From Serratia marcescens subsp. marcescens ATCC 13880 (GTDB lineage Bacteria; Pseudomonadota; Gammaproteobacteria; Enterobacterales; Enterobacteriaceae), in assembly GCF_017299535.1 (NCBI RefSeq), contig NZ_CP071238.1:1488001-1552000 (forward strand): DNA of 64,000 bases. The letters are read 5' to 3'. A program made the position numbers and the translations under genes. Numbering within the stretch: position 1 is the first letter of the stretch; every line of letters begins with the position of its first letter. Shown here one piece after another: positions 8,028-17,324 of the stretch. The notes below the pieces were generated by a model, which saw only the letters and a program-made list of their open reading frames with translations, did no database searches and was not told where the DNA came from.

Positions 8028-8939
8028 ATGACCTCATTTGTCGATCTCGAGGTGTTTGTCCGCACGGTGGACGGCGGCAGTTTTTCCGCCGCGGCGCGCG
8101 CGCTGGATATGACGCCGGCGGCGGCCAGCATCGCGGTGAAAAGGCTGGAGCAGCAGTTGGGCGCGCGGCTGTTGGTGCGTTCCACCCGCAGCCTGAGGTT
8201 AACGGAGGAGGGGGCTCGCTATCTCGACAGCGCGCGCCTGGCGCTGGGCGCGTTAGCCGAAGGAGAGCAGGCGATCCGCGAGAAGCATCAGGGGCTGTCC
8301 GGGGTGCTGCAGATTTCCGCGCCGTCGGATTTTGGCCGCAATTTGCTGCTCGGCTGGCTGGATGAGTTCCGCTTGCAGCATCCGCATATTCAGCTGCAGC
8401 TTCTGATCAACGATCGGCAGGCCGACCTGTTCCGCGAACCGGTGGACGTGGCGTTGCGCTTCGGGCCGCTGGCCGACTCTTCGCTGGTGGCGCTGCCGAT
8501 CTTGCCGCAGCATCGGCGGTTGATCTGCGCCAGCCCGGATTACCTGCGGCGGCACGGCGCGCCGCAAACGCCGGCCGATCTGGTTCGGCACAGCATTCTG
8601 GTGTATCAACCCAGCGGCAAACGGCAGGTGGAATGGCGGCTGTGGCGCGGTGAGGAGCTGGTCGAGCTGCCGCTGAACGGCAGCTATTTTACCGATGACG
8701 GGGAGGTAGCGCGGCGCTGGGCGCTGGCCGGGCACGGCGTGGTGCGCAAGTCGGCGATCGACGTGGCGGCGGATATTCGCGCCGGGCGGTTGGTGCAGCT
8801 GTTGCCGGAATGGCGCAGCGACGCGGTGCCGATCAATCTGGTCTGCCCGCATCGTTCGCAGGTGTCGGAGCGCGTCAGGCAGCTGCAGCGCTTTTTACAG
8901 CAGCGCTGCCAGCGCTGGATGGACGATCACTTGGCCTGA
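8028..8939 (+). CDS. LysR-family transcriptional regulator
   Basis: 303 aa. The N-terminal HTH (FVRTVDGGSFSAAARALDMTPAAASIAVKRLEQQLGARLLVRSTRSLRLT, residues 8-57) is standard for LysR proteins, and a LysR_substrate domain of the PBP2_CrgA type fills the rest. AAGGGAAAT stands before the ATG. It is divergent from the toxin-antitoxin operon, with which no functional link is evident. The 3' end overlaps the small gene at 8927-9103 by 13 bases tail to tail. Effector and targets unknown. Confidence 0.88.
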   Translation: MTSFVDLEVFVRTVDGGSFSAAARALDMTPAAASIAVKRLEQQLGARLLVRSTRSLRLTEEGARYLDSARLALGALAEGEQAIREKHQGLSGVLQISAPSDFGRNLLLGWLDEFRLQHPHIQLQLLINDRQADLFREPVDVALRFGPLADSSLVALPILPQHRRLICASPDYLRRHGAPQTPADLVRHSILVYQPSGKRQVEWRLWRGEELVELPLNGSYFTDDGEVARRWALAGHGVVRKSAIDVAADIRAGRLVQLLPEWRSDAVPINLVCPHRSQVSERVRQLQRFLQQRCQRWMDDHLA

Positions 8940-9103
8940 AGGGTTTCGGTTTGCGCCGGCGTAGCGGCGGCATCCCCGGCAGGCGCGCTTTCTTCGTGCG
9001 GGGTGGTGGAACGGGTGTAGATGTTCAGCCCGGCGAGGAATACGCCGCCCAGAGAACCGAAGGCGCACAGGGCGATGACGATGACGAACGCTTTTTTCAG
9101 CAT
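8927..9103 (-). CDS. small membrane protein, 58 aa
   Basis: A short gene read by eye: MLKKAFVIVIALC start, one hydrophobic segment (residues 5-26, ending GGVFLAGLNIY), then a hydrophilic Ala/Thr/Glu-rich tail of about 30 residues ending QAK. A type II signal anchor or uncleaved signal sequence is likely, with the tail probably in the periplasm. The 3' end overlaps the LysR gene tail to tail. A start sequence AATTATTCCT precedes the ATG, so the ribosome site is weak. I recognise no family. Coding status rests on the intact frame and the clear KK-hydrophobic-polar architecture. Confidence 0.55.
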   Translation of the reverse strand: MLKKAFVIVIALCAFGSLGGVFLAGLNIYTRSTTPHEESAPAGDAAATPAQTETLQAK

Positions 9104-9206
9104 AGGAATAATTTCGCAGGTTGCTTGGAACAGCGGGAATTATAGCCCCTTCGCCGGGTGAAACAAGAATCGTTTTTAACGGCGGCCCGCAGACCGCCCT
9201 TTGTGA

Positions 9207-10130
9207 TCATCGCCGTTCGCAGTCGATGGCCTGCACGTTGGCCGGACGGGCGAACAGGTATTTTCCCAGCGTCACCAGCACCACCGCCGCCACGATGATC
9301 ACCAGCGCCAGCCACTCGCGCGGCGCCAGCGATTCGCCGGCAAAACCGATGCCGAGCAGCACCGCCACCACCGGGTTGACGTAGGCGTAGCTGGTGGCGA
9401 CCGCCGGGCGCACGTTCTTCAACAAGAACATATAGGCGCTGATCGCCAGCATCGAACCAAAGACGATCAGATAGCCCAGCGCCAGAAAGCCGCCGGTGCT
9501 CGGCATCTGAGTGAGGCGCTCGCCGCTCAGCTGGCTGGCTGCCAATAACGCCACGCCGGCGACCAGCATCTCCGCCGCGCCGGCCATCGGCCCGGCCGGC
9601 AGCGAGATGCGCGATCCCAAGACCGACCCAAAGGCCCAGCTGGCCGACGCCAGCAAAATCAGCAGCGCGCCGGTCGGGTTGCCCACCAGGTTGTTGCCGG
9701 TGTTGAGCAGCACGATGCCCACCAATCCGAGCGCGATGCCGGCCCATTCCAGTTTGGTGTTGCGCATGCCCCACAGCAGGCTGAAGCAGAGGGTGAACAG
9801 CGGCACCGTCGCCACCATCACCGCGGCGATGCCGGACGGCACCTGTTGGTGTTCCGCCACCGTCACCAGGCCGTTGCCCACCGCCAGCAGCAGAATGCCG
9901 ATGGCGCCGGCGGCCAGCCACTGCTTCAGCGTCGGCAGCGCGTGGCCGCGCCAGGCCAGGAAACTGAACAGCACGATACCGGCGATCAGAAAACGAATGC
10001 CGGCCATCATCAGCGGCGGCCACTGCGCGACGCCGAGGCGAATGACGAAATAGGTGGAACCCCAAACGATATATAACGTGAACAACGCCCCGATCAACGG
10101 CAGGACGCTACGGCTTTGTTGGCTAAGCAT
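9207..10130 (-). CDS. yedA: DMT-superfamily exporter, YedA-like
   Basis: 307 aa with about ten hydrophobic segments and two EamA repeats (WGSTYFVIRLGV in the first, VGNPTGALLILLASASWAFGSVLG opening the second). The sequence closely matches what I know of E. coli YedA, an inner-membrane drug/metabolite exporter whose natural substrate is not settled. It is preceded on the same strand by a DUF2878 gene, 108 bases away. The neighbourhood differs from E. coli. Confidence 0.82.
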   Translation of the reverse strand: MLSQQSRSVLPLIGALFTLYIVWGSTYFVIRLGVAQWPPLMMAGIRFLIAGIVLFSFLAWRGHALPTLKQWLAAGAIGILLLAVGNGLVTVAEHQQVPSGIAAVMVATVPLFTLCFSLLWGMRNTKLEWAGIALGLVGIVLLNTGNNLVGNPTGALLILLASASWAFGSVLGSRISLPAGPMAGAAEMLVAGVALLAASQLSGERLTQMPSTGGFLALGYLIVFGSMLAISAYMFLLKNVRPAVATSYAYVNPVVAVLLGIGFAGESLAPREWLALVIIVAAVVLVTLGKYLFARPANVQAIDCERR

Positions 10131-10238
10131 AGGATTGTATTTTGCGGGAATGATTATTATTAGAACGCTCAGTAAACCCGATCGGGCAACCGATAAGCAA
10201 TGGCCTTCGGCATTATTTTTCCGGCGGCTGAAAGCCGT

Positions 10239-10733
10239 TCAATGGCCTTGCTGTTTCCACTGCAGCCAGCTGACGGCCGGCAGGTAAATCGACCAGCCGA
10301 TGGCCAGCAGCAGCAGCATGAACTCGGGCGGCACGCCGGGCAACAAGGCGTCCAGCTTCCAGGACACGGCGTAGGCGAAGGGGCCGACGGCGGCGCCCAA
10401 CACCGCCAGCGGCCAGGGGGCCGCTCTGACGACGTCCAGCAACCAATACCACCAGCAGCCGAAGCCGATCCACAGCGCGATGCTCCAGAGCGGCAGGCCG
10501 TGTTGCCCGCTGTAGTGCAGCACGCCGCTGTAGCTCCACAGCCCATCCATGCCGATACCGCCCAGGGCGGCCAGGGCCGCGCCTTTGCGGCGGGCGGCAG
10601 GGGTAAAGATCAGCGCCAGCGCCGCGCCGGCCAGCAGTATGCCGTTGAGCCGATCGCGAGTCAGCAGCGCCAGCAGCCAGCAAACGCCCAGTCCCAGCGT
10701 CGCCAGCCAGAATCCGGCATGCGGCTTCTTCAT
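10239..10733 (-). CDS. DUF2878 family membrane protein
   Basis: 164 aa, with five or six hydrophobic segments and the aromatic-rich region GIGMDGLWSYSGVLHYSGQHGLPLWSIALWIGFGCWWYWLLDVV that marks DUF2878. An inner-membrane protein of unknown function; in several proteobacteria it occurs beside genes for DUF1365/cyclopropane-type lipid enzymes, but none is nearby here. It could share a transcript with the yedA-like gene downstream. Confidence 0.72.
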   Translation of the reverse strand: MKKPHAGFWLATLGLGVCWLLALLTRDRLNGILLAGAALALIFTPAARRKGAALAALGGIGMDGLWSYSGVLHYSGQHGLPLWSIALWIGFGCWWYWLLDVVRAAPWPLAVLGAAVGPFAYAVSWKLDALLPGVPPEFMLLLLAIGWSIYLPAVSWLQWKQQGH

Positions 10734-10908
10734 CGTTCAACTCCCGTGGGGTTACTCTGCCGCTGCGCTAAGCGCCGACGGATTTGCCAGAGCGGGCGTG
10801 AGGCCCGCTGTTTGCCTGAATGTTCGTTAGTTCAACCTTAGAAGGGAAGGTGCGGGGTGCACAAGCAGAATAATCTGTACCGGTTGAAAACGTGGGCAAA
10901 AACCGGTG

Positions 10909-11562
10909 TTACAGGCGGGAAATCCGGTAGGCGCAGCGGCGCGAGCCGGCCAAAATGTGTTCGGCGCGCTCCACCTGCGCCTGCAGCACTTCGGTGAAGA
11001 TGCTTAATTCCGCCCGGCAGAAGCCCTGGCAGACGGTGGCGGCGGCGCAGATCGGGCAGTGGTTTTCCACCAGCAGATAGGAACCGTCCTCCTCCTGGCG
11101 CCATTCGGCCATATACCCTTCGCGGCAGCGGATCTCGGTCAGGCGCGCCACGCGTTCGCGCAGTTCGGTGGCGCCGATCATCGCCTGCTTGTAGTTGATG
11201 CGGTTTTCCTGCTCGCGGCTCTCGATCAGCACGTCGATCGCCTGTTCGCCCAGCTTGTCGCGCACGGTGCGCAGCAGCTGCACCGTCAGATCCGCATGGG
11301 TATCGGGAAAGCGCGCGTTGCCGGCCGAGGTCAAATGCCACAACTGCACCGGGCGGCCCACGCCGCGCGTTTCCGCCACCGCTTCGACCAACCCCTCTTT
11401 CGCCAGCTTGACGAACTGCTGGCGGGCCGCCTCACCGGTGGTGCCGAGCACCTTTCCTGCGTCAGAAGCTAGCTGCGGGCCGCGGGTTTTCAATAACGTC
11501 AGCAAGCGGTCACTGACCGATTGTGCGGTGCCGCCGCTATTTTCCAAGTTTATTCTTGACAT
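10909..11562 (-). CDS. SufR-like Fe-S transcriptional regulator
   Basis: 217 aa. An N-terminal winged helix (SDRLLTLLKTRGPQLASDAGKVLGTTGEAARQQFVKLAKEGLVE, residues 17-60) is followed by a dimerisation region and a C-terminal cysteine cluster: Cys169, Cys172, Cys178, Cys182 and Cys210, in the context NHCPICAAATVCQGFCRAEL. This pattern is characteristic of SufR-type DeoR-like repressors that bind an iron-sulfur cluster. GGAGAAAT precedes the ATG. It is divergent from an MFS exporter 103 bases away, not from a suf operon, so the exporter is the likely target. The signal (oxidants, nitric oxide or iron) is inferred. Confidence 0.75.
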   Translation of the reverse strand: MSRINLENSGGTAQSVSDRLLTLLKTRGPQLASDAGKVLGTTGEAARQQFVKLAKEGLVEAVAETRGVGRPVQLWHLTSAGNARFPDTHADLTVQLLRTVRDKLGEQAIDVLIESREQENRINYKQAMIGATELRERVARLTEIRCREGYMAEWRQEEDGSYLLVENHCPICAAATVCQGFCRAELSIFTEVLQAQVERAEHILAGSRRCAYRISRL

Positions 11563-11665
11563 ATTTCTCCGCCTCGCCCTAACTTATTCCAAGATAACTC
11601 TTGTTAAATTTAACGCAATCTTATGACCAACTCAATGCCATTCCTCTGAAAACAGGACGACAACC

Positions 11666-13120
11666 GTGATAACCCATGACGATAGCCGCTGGAGCGACCT
11701 TTTCTCCGGCAAAAATGCGGCCAGTGCGATCGCGCTTTCGCTCGGCGTGGCGCTGCATGCCATCAATATTCTGGTCGCCACCACCATTCTGCCCTCGGTG
11801 GTGCAGGATATCGGCGGGCTGGATCTCTATGCCTGGAACACCACGCTGTTCGTGGTGGCGTCGATCCTCGGCTCCGCGCTGTCGGCCCGGTTGCTCAGCG
11901 GCTATGGCGCACGCAGCGCCTATCTGGTGGCTTCGCTGTTCTTTATCGCCGGGGCGGCGCTGTGCGCGCTGGCGCCGAGCATGCCGGTGATGCTGATCGG
12001 CCGCACGGTGCAGGGCTTCGGCGGCGGGCTGATCTTTGCGCTCTCCTACGCGATGATCAACCTGGTGTTCGAGCAGCGATTGTGGCCGCGCGCCATGGCG
12101 CTTATCTCGGCGATGTGGGGCATCGCCACCCTGGTGGGGCCGGCGGTGGGCGGCATTTTCGCCGAGCTGCACGCCTGGCGTTGGGCCTTCGGCATTCTGC
12201 TGCCGATCATGGCGCTGTACGCTGCGTTTACCTTCCTGATCCTGCCCAAGGGCAAGGCGCAGCAGGCGGCCGCGCCGTTGCCGACTGCGCAACTGCTGTT
12301 GCTGACCGTGGCGGTGCTGGTGGTGTCCGCCGGCAGCCTGGCGCACAGCGCCTGGATCAACCTGGCGGGCATCGCGCTTTCGCTGGTGCTGATGGCCTGG
12401 CTGATGAAGCGTGAAGCGCACGCGCGCGCCCGCCTGTTGCCGCATGGCGCATTGCGGCGCGGCTCATCGCTGGCGGCGTTGTACATCACGACCGCGTTGC
12501 TGGTGATCGGCATGACCAGCGAAATCTTCGTGCCCTATTTCCTGCAGCTGCTGCACGGTCAGTCGCCGCTGATCTCCGGCTATATCGCCGCCGCCATGGC
12601 CGCCGGCTGGACGCTGTCCGAGATCCTCAGCTCCGGCTGGCGTGGGGCGGGCATTCGCCGGGCGATCGTCAGCGGGCCGCTGTTTGTGCTGGTAGGCCTG
12701 CTGGCGCTGGCGATCCTGATGCCGACGCCGTCCGGCGGCCACTGGCAGGCGCTGGCGCCGATCGTCATTGCGCTATTGCTGGTGGGATTCGGCATCGGCT
12801 TCGGTTGGCCGCACCTGCTGACGCGCATTTTGCAGGTGGCGCCTGAAGCGGACAAAGATATCGCCGGCGCTTCAATTACCACGGTGCAGCTGTTCGCCAC
12901 CGCATTCGGCGCGGCGCTGGCTGGGATGATCGTCAATCTGGCGGGGCTGAACGATCCGGGCGGCGCGACGGGCGCGGCATCGGCGGCGCGTTGGCTGTTC
13001 CTGGCGTTCGCGCTGGCGCCGCTGCTGGCGGTATTCAGCGCCTGGCGCTGCGCGGCGATCGCGCCGCCGGGGGCCGAAACGGGAAATTTTGTACAAACCC
13101 CGCCCTCGCGCGAGAGCTAG
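11666..13120 (+). CDS. MFS multidrug-type exporter
   Basis: 484 aa with 12-14 hydrophobic segments. Motif A-like SARLLSGYGARSAYLVAS lies after helix 2, and GRTVQGFGGGLIFALSYA (helix 4) and WGIATLVGPAVGGIFAELHAWRWAF (motif C region) are typical of DHA-type drug/H+ antiporters. The start is GTG with AGGACG upstream; no ATG occurs in frame before the first helix. Divergent from the SufR-like regulator. The C-terminal tail of about 25 residues is soluble. Substrate unknown. Confidence 0.82.
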   Translation: MITHDDSRWSDLFSGKNAASAIALSLGVALHAINILVATTILPSVVQDIGGLDLYAWNTTLFVVASILGSALSARLLSGYGARSAYLVASLFFIAGAALCALAPSMPVMLIGRTVQGFGGGLIFALSYAMINLVFEQRLWPRAMALISAMWGIATLVGPAVGGIFAELHAWRWAFGILLPIMALYAAFTFLILPKGKAQQAAAPLPTAQLLLLTVAVLVVSAGSLAHSAWINLAGIALSLVLMAWLMKREAHARARLLPHGALRRGSSLAALYITTALLVIGMTSEIFVPYFLQLLHGQSPLISGYIAAAMAAGWTLSEILSSGWRGAGIRRAIVSGPLFVLVGLLALAILMPTPSGGHWQALAPIVIALLLVGFGIGFGWPHLLTRILQVAPEADKDIAGASITTVQLFATAFGAALAGMIVNLAGLNDPGGATGAASAARWLFLAFALAPLLAVFSAWRCAAIAPPGAETGNFVQTPPSRES

Positions 13121-13253
13121 AACGCTTCTCCTCACCTGGTGATGTTCGCGGTGATCCAGGCGTTATTCCTGCGCGACATTTTAAAATCCGCTTGCTATAT
13201 CTCTAATTTGAGATTATTTCTCTTATATGGGATTTTTAAGCGGAGTATGAACG

Positions 13254-13823
13254 ATGGATAACGGTTTGGAGACTGCCGACCTGAGGTTGGCGCAGCGGCT
13301 GGCGGATTTGCGCCAGCAGCGGGCGTGGTCGCTGGAGGAGTTGGCGCAGCGCACCGGCCTTAGCCGGGCGACGCTCTCGCGGGTGGAGCGCGCCGAGACC
13401 AGCCCGACGGCATCGTTGCTGAACCGGCTGTGCGCCGCCTACGGGTTAACCATGTCGCGCCTGTTGAGCGAAATCGAAGACGAACCGCCGGAGCTGCTGC
13501 GGCCGCCGCAACAACCGGTGTGGGTCGATCGCGCCAGCGGTTTTCACCGTCGCTCCGTTTCCCCGCCTGCCGCGCTGTATAAGGCCGAGTTTATCGAAGC
13601 CCGGCTTGATGCCGGCGCGCAGATCGATTACGACCTGCCGTCGATTCCGGCGCTGGAACATCACCTTTGGTTGCTGTCCGGGCAGTTGGAATTGACCCTG
13701 GAAGGGCGCGTTTTCCGGCTGTCGGCCGGCGACTGCCTGCGCTACCGCCTGTTCGGCGCCTCCCGTTTCCATGTCCCCGGCGATGAGCCGGCCCATTACA
13801 CCCTCGTTATCTGCAGGCCATAG
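13254..13823 (+). CDS. XRE-family regulator with cupin domain
   Basis: 189 aa. HTH_3 domain at residues 9-66 (LRQQRAWSLEELAQRTGLSRATLSRVERAETSPTASLLNRLCAAYGLTMSRLL), then a linker and a small cupin domain (HHLWLLSGQLELTLEGRVFRLSAGDCLRYRL). This architecture is that of PuuR/YdcN-like repressors. The ATG at 13254 is preceded by GCGGAG; an ATG seven bases earlier runs into a stop. The GNAT gene follows two bases after the stop and is surely co-transcribed. Confidence 0.85.
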   Translation: MDNGLETADLRLAQRLADLRQQRAWSLEELAQRTGLSRATLSRVERAETSPTASLLNRLCAAYGLTMSRLLSEIEDEPPELLRPPQQPVWVDRASGFHRRSVSPPAALYKAEFIEARLDAGAQIDYDLPSIPALEHHLWLLSGQLELTLEGRVFRLSAGDCLRYRLFGASRFHVPGDEPAHYTLVICRP

Positions 13824-13825
13824 CC

Positions 13826-14344
13826 ATGATTGAATTGCAACAGTGGGACGCCGACGCGGCGCAAAGCGCCATTGCCGACTTGGCCGAGATGCTGCACGCC
13901 AGCGTGGCGCACGGCGCCAGCATCGGTTTTGTCATGCCCTTTACGCAGGAACAGGCGCAGGCATTTTGGCAGGGGTTGCTGCCGGCCATCGCGCGGGGAG
14001 AGCGTGCGATGCTGGTGGCGCTCGCGAACGGCCGGCCGGTCGGCACCGTGCAGCTGTTACTGGCGATGCCGGACAACGGCCGCCACCGCGCGGAAGTGGT
14101 CAAGCTGATGGTGCACCCGCAGGCGCGGCGGCAGGGCGTCGCCCGGTTGTTGATGCAGGAAGTGCAGGCGCTGGCGGCGCGTCATTGCCGCAGCCTGTTG
14201 GTGCTGGATACTCTGAGCGGCAGCGCGGCGCAGGGGCTGTACCGTCAACTGGGGTTCGAGGCGGCGGGCGACATCCCGCAATACGCCCGCGCCAGCGACG
14301 GCGGGGCGTTGGAGGCCACCTGCTATATGTACAAACTGCTGTGA
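13826..14344 (+). CDS. GNAT family N-acetyltransferase
   Basis: 172 aa with the acetyl-CoA pyrophosphate loop VHPQARRQGVARLLMQEV (residues 93-110, the QxxGxA motif) and the C-terminal GLYRQLGFEAAG motif. Overall it resembles the Acetyltransf_1 proteins encoded beside XRE/cupin regulators. Translationally coupled to the upstream regulator, so the pair probably detoxifies or modifies a small molecule that the cupin protein senses. The acceptor is unknown. Confidence 0.82.
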   Translation: MIELQQWDADAAQSAIADLAEMLHASVAHGASIGFVMPFTQEQAQAFWQGLLPAIARGERAMLVALANGRPVGTVQLLLAMPDNGRHRAEVVKLMVHPQARRQGVARLLMQEVQALAARHCRSLLVLDTLSGSAAQGLYRQLGFEAAGDIPQYARASDGGALEATCYMYKLL

Positions 14345-14347
14345 GGC

Positions 14348-15178
14348 TTAGCGCCCGCGCCAGGCCTTGATCGCCTGTTGGCGCACCTGCAGCTTCTGTT
14401 GCGGCGTCAGCTTGTTGTAGTCGCGAGCCAGGCCGCTTTCCCAATCGCCGTACAGCGGGTTGGGCAGCACGATGAATTCGGTGCCGAACTTGCCCTGATT
14501 CTCGCTGACGAACGCCCGGCGCTGCGCATTGTCCTGGTGGTAAGTCGCGGCGCCGAAGTCGTTCAGGTTGTCGCCTGCGTACACCACGATGTCATAGCCG
14601 GCTTGTTTGATGGCGTCGAAGCGCGCCTGCTTATTGGAGGTATCGGTGCTGAGCAGCACGGTTTTTTCCGACATGCCGGTGAATCCGAGTTTCTGCATGT
14701 TGGCCACCGTGGCGGCGTATTCGCTCTGCTTGCGGTTCGAGACGTAGAACATCGTCCCCTGGTGGGCGTTAACGTAGCGGGCAAACGACACTGCGCCCGG
14801 CACCGCGCCGGCCTGTTCGGCCTGCGTCCATTGGGCCCAGGTGGCGCCGTCGTACGGCTGGCCGTGCTGCGCCTGCCAGCCGGAGTAGGCGCTGTTGTCC
14901 AACAGGGTTTCATCCAGATCGACCACCACCGCCTTTTTGCGGCCCGACGCGGTCTTGGCCTGATCGAAGGCGCGTTGCGCGCTGTTGAACGCCTGATGCG
15001 CCAGCGCCTGGTATTCGCCGGACTGTTGGAACCAGTTCACCGCCAGCACCGACTGATCCGCCAGCCGCTGCTGGGCCTGGGCGTCGGTGTGCGGCGGCTG
15101 CGCACAACCGGCCAACGTCAGCAGCGCGACGCCAACCGCCGCGCCGAGGGTGAGTTTCCTTGCCTGTTTTCCTGCCAT
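14348..15178 (-). CDS. 5'-nucleotidase/acid phosphatase lipoprotein e(P4) family
   Basis: 276-aa HAD-superfamily class C acid phosphatase. A lipoprotein signal peptide with lipobox LAGC (lipid-bearing Cys25) puts it on the periplasmic face of the outer membrane. The nucleophile motif VVVDLDETLLDN (Asp87 and Asp89) and the second metal-binding motif YAGDNLNDFG are present. The Haemophilus relative hydrolyses NMN and other 5'-nucleotides and helps NAD precursor uptake. It ends three bases from the GNAT gene, tail to tail. The tandem-GNAT gene upstream on the same strand is 17 bases away. Confidence 0.9.
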   Translation of the reverse strand: MAGKQARKLTLGAAVGVALLTLAGCAQPPHTDAQAQQRLADQSVLAVNWFQQSGEYQALAHQAFNSAQRAFDQAKTASGRKKAVVVDLDETLLDNSAYSGWQAQHGQPYDGATWAQWTQAEQAGAVPGAVSFARYVNAHQGTMFYVSNRKQSEYAATVANMQKLGFTGMSEKTVLLSTDTSNKQARFDAIKQAGYDIVVYAGDNLNDFGAATYHQDNAQRRAFVSENQGKFGTEFIVLPNPLYGDWESGLARDYNKLTPQQKLQVRQQAIKAWRGR

Positions 15179-15195
15179 TGTTATCTCTCTCGGTT

Positions 15196-16047
15196 TTATT
15201 TTTGTGGGCTGTCCAGCAGCATATCCATCTCGAACTGGCGCAGGGGATCCTGCCGCCAGCCAAGATGCGTAAAGAAGGGGGCGGCCACCTCGGGCACAAA
15301 AACGTTGGCGGTCAGCGGCAAAGGGGCGAACTGCGCTTGCAGGGCGGCCAGCAAGGCGCGGGCATGCCCCTGGCCGCGGTGCTGCGGCGGCACGTAGATC
15401 AGGCGCAGCCAGCAGTGCTCGGCGCCGGGCATCACCACGGCGTAGGCCTGACGATTGAGCGTATAGGCTCGCGGTGTGCCCGGCAGCTTGAACAGCGATT
15501 CGGGGGCAATCAGCCAGGGCAGGTCGGTAGCGCCTTCCGCCGTCAGGCGGTGGCTGACGGTCAGCGGATCGACCGCCTGCAGCGCCGCCGTGCCTGGCGG
15601 CACTTCCGCCGGCGCCTGATGGCCGGTCAGGGTGCGCACGATGCGCAGCCCGGCGCGATGGTATAGCGCCAGCGCGGCGTCGTTGCCTTCGATCACTTCC
15701 AGCGACAGCCGATGGTCGCCGCGTTGGCGGGCATCCGCCACCAGCCGCTGCATCAGCGCCTTGCCCAGCCCCTGGCCGCGCATCTCCGGGCGCACGGAAA
15801 AAGCCGCAACCCGGCTGTGACGGCCACGGCGGGCGATCAGCGCCACCGCCACCGGTTCATGGCGGTGGGTGACGATCAGGCTGTCGTTCAGGCTGAGATC
15901 TTCGGCGCCGAAGCGGGCGGCGAAAGTCGATCCGTCGAGCACGAAACGCACGATGTAGTTTTCAAAACAGTGGTTGAGGATGTTGGCCAGTTCGTCGCTG
16001 CTGTAGCGCAAGGCGTTGTGGTAGTCGAAGCGTCCGTCGTTATGCAT
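15196..16047 (-). CDS. tandem GNAT acetyltransferase
   Basis: 283 aa containing two GNAT units: the first holds VRPEMRGQGLGKALMQRLV (residues about 93-111) with ALALYHRAGLRIV after it; the second holds YVPPQHRGQGHARALLAAL and FFTHLGW near the end. The ATG at 16047 begins MHNDGRFDYHN; a 46-residue in-frame extension upstream is not protein-like. Double-GNAT proteins of this type include mycothiol-synthase-like enzymes, but the acceptor here cannot be told. It lies 17 bases upstream of the e(P4) phosphatase gene. Confidence 0.78.
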   Translation of the reverse strand: MHNDGRFDYHNALRYSSDELANILNHCFENYIVRFVLDGSTFAARFGAEDLSLNDSLIVTHRHEPVAVALIARRGRHSRVAAFSVRPEMRGQGLGKALMQRLVADARQRGDHRLSLEVIEGNDAALALYHRAGLRIVRTLTGHQAPAEVPPGTAALQAVDPLTVSHRLTAEGATDLPWLIAPESLFKLPGTPRAYTLNRQAYAVVMPGAEHCWLRLIYVPPQHRGQGHARALLAALQAQFAPLPLTANVFVPEVAAPFFTHLGWRQDPLRQFEMDMLLDSPQK

Positions 16048-16130
16048 GGCTGATTCCGCTCGGGGGAAAGCTATACATGTAGACCCGTTTGTTTTGCAAG
16101 GCAAGCGGGGGGATTCGCTGGCGGGGAAAA

Positions 16131-16163
16131 TAAAAACAAAAAAGCCGGACGCAGCCGCCCGGC
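16131..16163 (-). terminator. rho-independent terminator of the porin gene
   Basis: On the minus strand an 8-bp stem (GCCGGGCG paired with CGTCCGGC, one G-U pair, loop GCTG) is followed by TTTTTTGTTTTTA. It lies about 60 bases after the porin stop. Confidence 0.8.
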
Positions 16164-16226
16164 GAAATAAAACTCTGGGTATCAAGTGACGCTAAAGTTT
16201 GCAGTGGTGGTTATTCATTCATCACA

Positions 16227-17324
16227 TCAGAACTGGTAGGTCAGGGCGACAACAACGACGTCGTCGTTTTTCAGACCCAGTTTGTTGTCGTCATCAAGCT
16301 GGTTGATTTTATATTCGACATAAGTGGACATGTTTTTGTTGAAGTAATAGGTCGCCGCGACGTCGAAATATTTCACCAGATCGACGTCGCCGATGCCTTC
16401 AATATCTTTTCCTTTCTGCTGAACGTAACCCAGCGATGGGCGCAGACCGAAGTCGAACTGATATTGCGCGACCAATTCAATCCCTTCCGCTTTATTGGCG
16501 AAGCCGCTAACGGAGGTCGAGTTATTATTGATGGTGGCGGTGCCGGAAATAGGCGCGATATTGCGGCTCTGCGAATAAGTCGCGGCCAGGTAGACATTGT
16601 TGTTGTCGTATTTCAGACCGCCGGCCCAGATATCGGCCTTGTCGCCTTTACCGAAGGTGCCCGCCTTTTGCGTGGCGGTGCGGTTGGAAGAGGCATAGGC
16701 GGCGCCCACGCTCAGGCCGTCGATGATTTCATAGCTGGAGGAGAGACCCCAGCCGTCGCCGTTCGCCTTGCTGGCGGAGCGGCCGTCGTTTTCGTTCTTG
16801 CCCTGGTACTGCACGGCAAATTTCAGGCCGTCAACCAAACCGAAGAAGTTGTTATTACGGTAGGTGGCGACGCCATTGGTACGGCCGTTCATAAAGTTGT
16901 CGGTCTTGATATAAGCATCATCGCCGAATTCAGGGATCATATCCGTCCAGGCGCCAACGTCGTAAATGATGCCGTAGTTGCGACCGTAGTCGAAGGAGCC
17001 GAGATCCTTATATTTCAGACCGGCGAAGCCCAGACGCGTTTTGGTGTCTTTGGTGCCGTCGGATTCAGAATGGTTGGCGGCGATCTGATATTCCCACTGG
17101 CCATAGCCGGTCAGCATATCGTTAATCTGAGTCGCGCCTTTAAAGCCGATACGGACGTAAGTTTTATCACCGTCGTTGCCGGCATCATCGGAGAAATAAT
17201 GCAGGGCTTTCACACGACCGTAAAAATCGAGCTTGTTGCCGTCTTTATTGTAGATTTCTGCTGCCTGTGCCGCTTGCGCAAGTAAAAGTGCCGGAATAAT
17301 AACGGCCAGAAGATTACGTTTCAT
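16227..17324 (-). CDS. OmpC/OmpF-type general porin
   Basis: 365 aa, signal peptide cleaved after AQA near residue 21, mature start [17 protein letters not shown] as in enterobacterial trimeric porins. The constriction-loop motif resembles [27 protein letters not shown] (loop 3, residues about 132-158) and the chain ends in the outer-membrane signature YQF. It forms a diffusion channel for small hydrophilic solutes. It may be the OmpC/OmpF orthologue or a paralogue, as the mature part is variable. The AT-rich region upstream (to 17565) is suitable for OmpR control but I cannot place the boxes surely. Confidence 0.9.
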   Translation of the reverse strand: MKRNLLAVIIPALLLAQAAQAAEIYNKDGNKLDFYGRVKALHYFSDDAGNDGDKTYVRIGFKGATQINDMLTGYGQWEYQIAANHSESDGTKDTKTRLGFAGLKYKDLGSFDYGRNYGIIYDVGAWTDMIPEFGDDAYIKTDNFMNGRTNGVATYRNNNFFGLVDGLKFAVQYQGKNENDGRSASKANGDGWGLSSSYEIIDGLSVGAAYASSNRTATQKAGTFGKGDKADIWAGGLKYDNNNVYLAATYSQSRNIAPISGTATINNNSTSVSGFANKAEGIELVAQYQFDFGLRPSLGYVQQKGKDIEGIGDVDLVKYFDVAATYYFNKNMSTYVEYKINQLDDDNKLGLKNDDVVVVALTYQF

